Source: Alphaproteobacteria bacterium (GTDB lineage: Bacteria > Pseudomonadota > Alphaproteobacteria > Rhizobiales > Devosiaceae). Taken from it: 8,638 bases of DNA. The notes beneath the pieces are model-generated. The model worked only from the letters and a program-made list of their open reading frames with translations, was not told the DNA's origin and did no database searches. The translations under genes were made by a program, and so were the position numbers. Every line of letters begins with the position of its first letter. Within the stretch, counting starts at the first letter, position 1. Location of the stretch: positions 1 through 8,638 of the forward strand of contig JAHJOS010000294.1 in NCBI GenBank assembly GCA_018820005.1, given 5' to 3'. This document shows, in pieces, positions 5,024 to 8,638 of this stretch.

Positions 5024-6374
5024 AACCAGCCCTGCGGCAACGCCGGCTGTATCGACCGGCAAGGCCAACCTCGCGTCCCTTGTCGTGGTTCTGGCCTATT
5101 GCGCGCTGCTGACGCTGCTGGCACTCGGCCACGCGCCATCGCTGGACGAGGCGCAGGGCTGGCTGGTCGCCACCACGATCAACCGCCCCATCGATTTCTT
5201 CATCCTGCCATCGGAAGGCCACCCACCACTCTGGCACTGGTTGCTGCGCCTGCTCTCGCTTGGCATGGATCTCCCGCAGGCCCGGTTCATGACGCTCGGC
5301 TTCGGATTGCTCAATGCCTTCCTGCTGCGGCGCCTGTTGCAGGGCACCCCCCTGCTGCTGGCCATGCTGCTGTTCTCATTTGTCGGCCTGCAGAGCTGGG
5401 GCTATTATTTCCGTCCTTACCCGCTGATCATGACCGGTATTGTGTGCACCCTGCTTCTTAATCGAAGCGGTCGCCAGCAGGCGGCGAGCTGGGTGCTGGC
5501 CGTGACATGTGGCCTGCACTTTTTCGTCGGCTTCCTGTTTGCGTTCTGGCTGCTCTGGCAATGGCGCCAGGGTGTGCGCCTGAGGGCACTCATCGGCCCC
5601 AGCCTGCTGGCGGCCTGCTTTGGCGCCATGGCGGTGCTGTCGGCGCTGGGCAATTCGACCGCAGGCAACCCGACAATCGGTATCCTTGATGGCACGCTGG
5701 CCAATCTGGCCTGGACAGCCATGTATCCCCAATTGCGCCTGCCGGTCGTGGCCGTCGTGACCATGGCACTGCTCGGCTTCGGATTGCGCAAAACGCCCTA
5801 TCTCGCGGTAACGCTGCTGGCGACATTGCTGGTTTTTGCGGTGGCGACGGCGGCGCTCTACGCGCTTTACCCCTGGCACCTGGCCTTCATGACCATGCTG
5901 TGTTTCATGGCGTTTCAATTTGCCGGCGCCAAGGCATCCCACTGGGTCCTGCCGCTGCTGCTGTTTCCCCAGGTCGAGGCGGGCCTTATCAGCGTCTTCG
6001 GGCGCTTGCAGCAACCCAACTGGGCGGAACCGGACATCTACGCCATCATCAAGGCCGACGCCGGCACCGGTTTCGACCCCGCACGGCAATTGGTGGCCTG
6101 GCCCGATATCGCCGGCATTTCAACTGTCGCCATGAACCACATCTCCATGACCAGCGGCAATAACGGGGCGATGCTGGGACCCATCGATTGGCGCGGCTGG
6201 CAGGTGGGGGATATGGATCCGGCCCTTTTGACCCGTCCACGCCCCTTCTGGCTGCTGTGCAGCGACTGTGACATGATACTGGCCTATCTGGCCACGGCCG
6301 GCGCGGCCCCCACCCAGATCGGCTACCGGCGCCACTACGACAACTCCCCGATCACCGCCTATCGCATCGACTGA
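5001..6374 (+). CDS. GT-C-type membrane glycosyltransferase (GT39/ArnT-like)
   Basis: From the TTG at 5001 the product has 457 residues. A short Ala/Pro-rich N-terminus precedes span 1 (about 24-44). Then comes a periplasmic loop with APSLDEAQGWLV, whose Asp49-Glu50 is where GT-C enzymes carry the catalytic acidic pair, and EGHPPLWHWL (72-81), the usual HPPL motif before span 2. Further hydrophobic segments continue to about residue 325; a soluble, probably periplasmic tail of about 125 residues follows, with a CSDCD cysteine pair. GT-C enzymes move a sugar from a polyprenyl-phosphate donor to a lipid, glycan or protein on the outer face of the inner membrane. The gene overlaps the flavoprotein stop by 23 nt, which suggests coupled expression. 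Acceptor and sugar are unknown. Confidence 0.82.
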   Translation: MFPAASPETSPAATPAVSTGKANLASLVVVLAYCALLTLLALGHAPSLDEAQGWLVATTINRPIDFFILPSEGHPPLWHWLLRLLSLGMDLPQARFMTLGFGLLNAFLLRRLLQGTPLLLAMLLFSFVGLQSWGYYFRPYPLIMTGIVCTLLLNRSGRQQAASWVLAVTCGLHFFVGFLFAFWLLWQWRQGVRLRALIGPSLLAACFGAMAVLSALGNSTAGNPTIGILDGTLANLAWTAMYPQLRLPVVAVVTMALLGFGLRKTPYLAVTLLATLLVFAVATAALYALYPWHLAFMTMLCFMAFQFAGAKASHWVLPLLLFPQVEAGLISVFGRLQQPNWAEPDIYAIIKADAGTGFDPARQLVAWPDIAGISTVAMNHISMTSGNNGAMLGPIDWRGWQVGDMDPALLTRPRPFWLLCSDCDMILAYLATAGAAPTQIGYRRHYDNSPITAYRID

Positions 6375-6502
6375 CCGAATTACGCGACGGCAGTTAGCCA
6401 AACACTTACCACATCGAGAAAACCCGCCTGGTTTCGTTTCGGCGTTAGCCAAATGGCAGCGCTCCGCCACTAACCTGCGCCCACGGATTGGGGAGCAAAA
6501 AA
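6375..6502. other. Intergenic region before the acyltransferase, with a direct repeat
   Basis: 128 bp with no U-tailed hairpin. It contains two copies of GTTAGCCAAA and the ribosome binding site of the following gene. The gap breaks the overlapping run of the three previous genes, so the acyltransferase may have its own promoter, although no convincing one is visible. Confidence 0.5.
6393..6453 (+). repeat. Two-copy 10-bp direct repeat
   Basis: GTTAGCCAAA occurs at 6393-6402 and 6444-6453, both upstream of the acyltransferase, 51 bp start to start. A reverse-strand near match (ATTGGCTAGC, 8 of 10) lies at 3025-3034 just before the gtrA-like gene. Two copies may be a paired regulator site; chance is possible. 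Confidence 0.4.
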
Positions 6503-7576
6503 ATGGCGATGGAAACAGGGCGTCTGAGCTGGGTAGACATGGCCAAGGGCCTGTCGATCTTTCTGGTGGTGATGATGTATGCCGCCTCCAGCGTTGGCGA
6601 GGACACCGGCGGCGTCGGCGCCTTCCATTGGGCCATTGCCTTTGCCACGCCGTTCCGCATGCCGGAATTCTTCATGATCTCGGGGCTGTTCCTGTCGCAG
6701 GTCATCGATCGCCCCTGGCGCGCTTTCGCCGATCGCCGCGTGGTGCACTATCTCTATTTCTACGTGCTGTGGGCAACGATCCACATCGTGTTCAAGGTCG
6801 GCCTGATGACGGCCGATCCCATGGGGGCAGTCCAGCAACTGGCGCTGGCGGTGGTGGAACCCTATGGCGTGCTGTGGTTCATCTATATGCTGGCAGTGGT
6901 CGGCGCCGTGACCAAGCTGACGCACAGCTTGCGCGTGCCGGTGTGGGCCGTGTTCGGTGTGGCGGCGATCCTTGAGATGGCGCCTATCGAGACGGGCAGC
7001 TATCTGATCGACCAGTTCTGCGCCTATTTCGTCTTTTTCTATGCCGGCTATATCCTGGCTCCACTGATGTTCCGGCTTGCTGCCTGGGCGATCGGCAACG
7101 TTGGGCTGGCGCTGGCGGGCCTTGCCGCCTGGGCCGTCATCAATGCCGCCCTGGTGTTTTCGCCCGGCTTTGCCATGCACCCCATTAAACCGGTGATGGG
7201 GCTGGCCGGTCTGCCCGGCGTGCATCTGGTGCTGGCGCTGGTGGGCACCACTGCCCTCTGCGGGATCGCAGCACTGCTCACCCGCCTGCCGGCGATGGGC
7301 TGGCTGCGCTGGCTGGGAAGCCAGTCCCTGATCGTCTACCTGGTGTTCGTGCTGCCCATGGGCATCGCGCGCACTGTGCTGATCAAGCTCGGCTTCGTTG
7401 AGCCAACGCTGCTGACACTGGCCATCCTGACCATCGCCATCGTCTCGCCACTGGTGCTTTATTGGCTGGTGCAGCGCACCGGTTACGGCCATTTCCTGTT
7501 CACGCGCCCCAGGTGGGCCCATCTGCCTGGCGCCCGTCGCCCGACCGCCAGCGCGGCCACTGTCCCCGCCGAATAG
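6503..7576 (+). CDS. Acyltransferase-3 family membrane protein (YcfT-like)
   Basis: A 357-residue polytopic protein with about ten hydrophobic segments, the length and shape of acyltransferase-3 proteins, which move acyl groups onto extracytoplasmic sugars or lipids. LSWVDMAKGLSIFLVVMMY (8-26), PFRMPEFFMISGLFLSQVID (50-69) and RRVVHYLYFYVLW (78-90) match the YcfT-like branch. The C-terminal part has the WLRWLGSQSLIVYLVFVL block typical of the family. Position 26 is Tyr where I recall His in many relatives; see findings. The start is the ATG at 6503, because GGGGAG at 6490-6495 lies seven bases upstream; a TTG at 6488 would remove the ribosome binding site. The gene may decorate the glycan made by the preceding cassette, an inference from position only. 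Confidence 0.85.
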   Translation: MAMETGRLSWVDMAKGLSIFLVVMMYAASSVGEDTGGVGAFHWAIAFATPFRMPEFFMISGLFLSQVIDRPWRAFADRRVVHYLYFYVLWATIHIVFKVGLMTADPMGAVQQLALAVVEPYGVLWFIYMLAVVGAVTKLTHSLRVPVWAVFGVAAILEMAPIETGSYLIDQFCAYFVFFYAGYILAPLMFRLAAWAIGNVGLALAGLAAWAVINAALVFSPGFAMHPIKPVMGLAGLPGVHLVLALVGTTALCGIAALLTRLPAMGWLRWLGSQSLIVYLVFVLPMGIARTVLIKLGFVEPTLLTLAILTIAIVSPLVLYWLVQRTGYGHFLFTRPRWAHLPGARRPTASAATVPAE

Positions 7577-7693
7577 ACCAGCACTGGCGCCGATCCGCCA
7601 TGGGGCTTGGAAAGGGCAATGTCTGCGCTTGCCTTTTGCGCCAAGACTCACCAAAAGAGCCTCGCAGCACCCGACATCAGCGAGGAAAAGCCG
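7577..7693 (+). other. purQ leader with in-frame upstream ATG
   Basis: 117 bp between the acyltransferase stop and purQ. No terminator hairpin or good promoter pair is visible. An in-frame open stretch from ATG 7619 (preceded by GGAAAGGG) could add 25 residues to PurQ. The family start and the better-placed GAGGA at 7682-7686 favour the ATG at 7694. Confidence 0.45.
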
Positions 7694-8362
7694 ATGAAAT
7701 CCGCCGTCATCGTGTTCCCCGGACTCAACCGTGACCGCGACATGATCGCGGCCCTGACCAAGGTGTCGGGCACCGCGCCCGCCATCGTCTGGCATCAGGA
7801 CGCCGACCTGCCCGATGTGGACCTGATCGTCATTCCCGGCGGCTTTTCCTATGGCGACTATCTGCGCTGTGGCGCTATCGCTGCCCGCTCGCCCATCATG
7901 GACATCGTTCGCACCCGCGCCGCAGCCGGCGTCAAGGTGCTGGGCGTCTGCAATGGCTTCCAGATCCTGATCGAAGCTGGCATGCTGCCGGGCGCCCTGA
8001 TGCGCAATACCTCGCTCAAATTCGTTTGCCGCGAGGTCAAGCTCGAGGTGACCAATGCGGACACCGATTTCACCCGCGGATATGCCCAGGGCCAGATCAT
8101 CCGCTGCCCTGTCGCCCACCATGACGGCAATTACTTCGCTGACAGCGCGACGCTGCAGCGCCTCGAGGGCGATAGCCGCGTGGCGTTCCGCTATGCCGAG
8201 GGGACCAATCCCAATGGCTCGCTCAACGATATCGCCGGCATTTTCAACGAGACCAGAAATGTACTCGGCCTGATGCCGCATCCGGAAAACCTGATCGAGG
8301 CCGCCCATGGCGGCGACGACGGGCGCGCCCTGTTCTCCGGACTGCTCGGCGCGGCGGCCTGA
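7694..8362 (+). CDS. purQ: FGAM synthase glutaminase subunit PurQ
   Basis: A 222-residue class I glutamine amidotransferase, normal for PurQ, which releases ammonia from glutamine for the PurL synthase subunit. The N-terminus MKSAVIVFPGLNRDRDM is family-typical, and PGGFSYGDYLRCGAIAA (48-64) is the PurQ oxyanion region. The catalytic triad is intact: Cys86 in LGVCNGFQIL, His196 and Glu198 in LMPHPEN. AEGTNPNGSLNDIAGI (168-183) is also typical. It is cytoplasmic, acting with PurS and PurL. GAGGA at 7682-7686 lies seven bases before the ATG. The gene is separated from purS by the envelope cassette, so it must either be carried on a long read-through transcript or have an unseen promoter in the acyltransferase region. 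purL is not in the window. Confidence 0.97.
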   Translation: MKSAVIVFPGLNRDRDMIAALTKVSGTAPAIVWHQDADLPDVDLIVIPGGFSYGDYLRCGAIAARSPIMDIVRTRAAAGVKVLGVCNGFQILIEAGMLPGALMRNTSLKFVCREVKLEVTNADTDFTRGYAQGQIIRCPVAHHDGNYFADSATLQRLEGDSRVAFRYAEGTNPNGSLNDIAGIFNETRNVLGLMPHPENLIEAAHGGDDGRALFSGLLGAAA

Positions 8363-8363
8363 C

Positions 8364-8638
8364 ATGGACCCGCGCCGCCTGCTCACCCGGCTTGGTCTGC
8401 TGTGTGGCATCGGTGGGCTGGTGCTGCAGTTTTCCATTTCAATGCCGGCTTATATGGCTGCCGGACGCGACATTCCGGGCGCGCTGGGCACGTTTTTTGC
8501 CTATTTCACCATTCTGACCAATATCGCTGTCGTGCTGGTCTATCTGTCCGAAATCTTAGGCGCCCGCTGGCTTGCGCCGTTCCGCACGCCGCAGTGGCGC
8601 GGCATGATGGCTGCCTGCATCTCCCTAGTCAGCCTCTA
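8364..8638 (+). CDS. Pr6Pr-like membrane protein, 3' end cut by window
   Basis: The first 91 codons of an integral membrane protein starting one base after the purQ stop. Span 1 is about residues 8-28. A short loop follows, then span 2 (about 40-64) containing YFTILTNIAVVLVYL; the YFTILTN motif (47-53) is the mark of the Pr6Pr family of six-span bacterial proteins. A third span begins at the edge (MMAACISLVSL). The function of Pr6Pr proteins is not established. The gene has no ribosome binding site of its own, so translation probably depends on ribosomes finishing purQ. Its placement makes it part of the purQ transcript, although no purine role is evident. Confidence 0.75.
   Translation, partial: MDPRRLLTRLGLLCGIGGLVLQFSISMPAYMAAGRDIPGALGTFFAYFTILTNIAVVLVYLSEILGARWLAPFRTPQWRGMMAACISLVSL

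Noticed and set aside
5376..6089. 237-codon minus-strand open frame within the glycosyltransferase
   Set aside because: It is a shadow of a membrane-protein gene; the hydrophilic Gln/His/Arg-rich product is what antisense of Leu/Ala/Trp-rich code gives.
6470..8437. 655-codon open frame on the minus strand across the acyltransferase, purQ and the Pr6Pr-like gene
   Set aside because: It lies antisense to three well-supported genes. Its product is rich in His, Gln, Asp and Arg with no domain, which is the usual antisense artefact of GC-rich coding DNA.
1..8638. CRISPR array, insertion sequence, integrase, tRNA or rRNA
   Set aside because: I looked for regular repeats, transposase motifs, terminal inverted repeats and cloverleaf-like sequence with a CCA end and saw none. 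A tRNAscan or ISfinder-type search would be decisive.

Overview
The window is a gene-dense, GC-rich stretch of bacterial chromosome with no tRNA, rRNA, IS element or CRISPR array that I can see. Three things point to an alphaproteobacterium of the Hyphomicrobiales (Rhizobiales): a short PurC with the rhizobial-type N-terminus and DEISPDSCRLWD block, a separate PurS and PurQ, and a DUF1476 F1-ATPase inhibitor (zeta) gene divergent from purC. A Devosia-like organism is a guess from overall protein resemblance, not something the sequence proves.

Layout. Positions 1-574 hold the end of an RBBP9/YdeN-type serine hydrolase and a GNAT acetyltransferase whose ATG overlaps its stop codon. Positions 575-874 carry no convincing gene but contain a clean 7-2-7 palindrome. 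Positions 875-1171 encode a small exported DUF1344-like protein. A strong hairpin terminator (about 1179-1212) separates it from the convergent zeta gene (1238-1561, minus strand). The divergent zeta/purC intergenic region contains a candidate minus-strand promoter and an imperfect dyad.

Purine block. purC (SAICAR synthetase) and purS are adjacent, but purQ lies 4.9 kb further on. PurS and PurQ are subunits of one enzyme, FGAM synthase, and are normally encoded next to each other. The DNA between them holds a possible 27-codon membrane micro-ORF, a GtrA-like flippase, a UDP-galactopyranose-mutase-like/HemY-like flavoprotein, a GT-C membrane glycosyltransferase and a YcfT-like acyltransferase. 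The first three large genes overlap one another (ATGA, then a 23-nt overlap through a TTG start), so they look like one translationally coupled unit. After purQ comes a Pr6Pr-like membrane protein, cut by the window end, where purL would often be expected.

How the genes may work together. The inserted cassette resembles an envelope-glycan module: a flippase-like protein for a lipid-linked sugar, a flavoenzyme of the sugar-ring-contracting superfamily, an integral-membrane glycosyltransferase that would use a polyprenyl-linked donor, and a membrane acyltransferase. No GT2-type GtrB donor synthase is present. The substrate is unknown, and the functional link is inferred from gene order and overlaps only. 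This cassette is the best candidate in the window for something undescribed.
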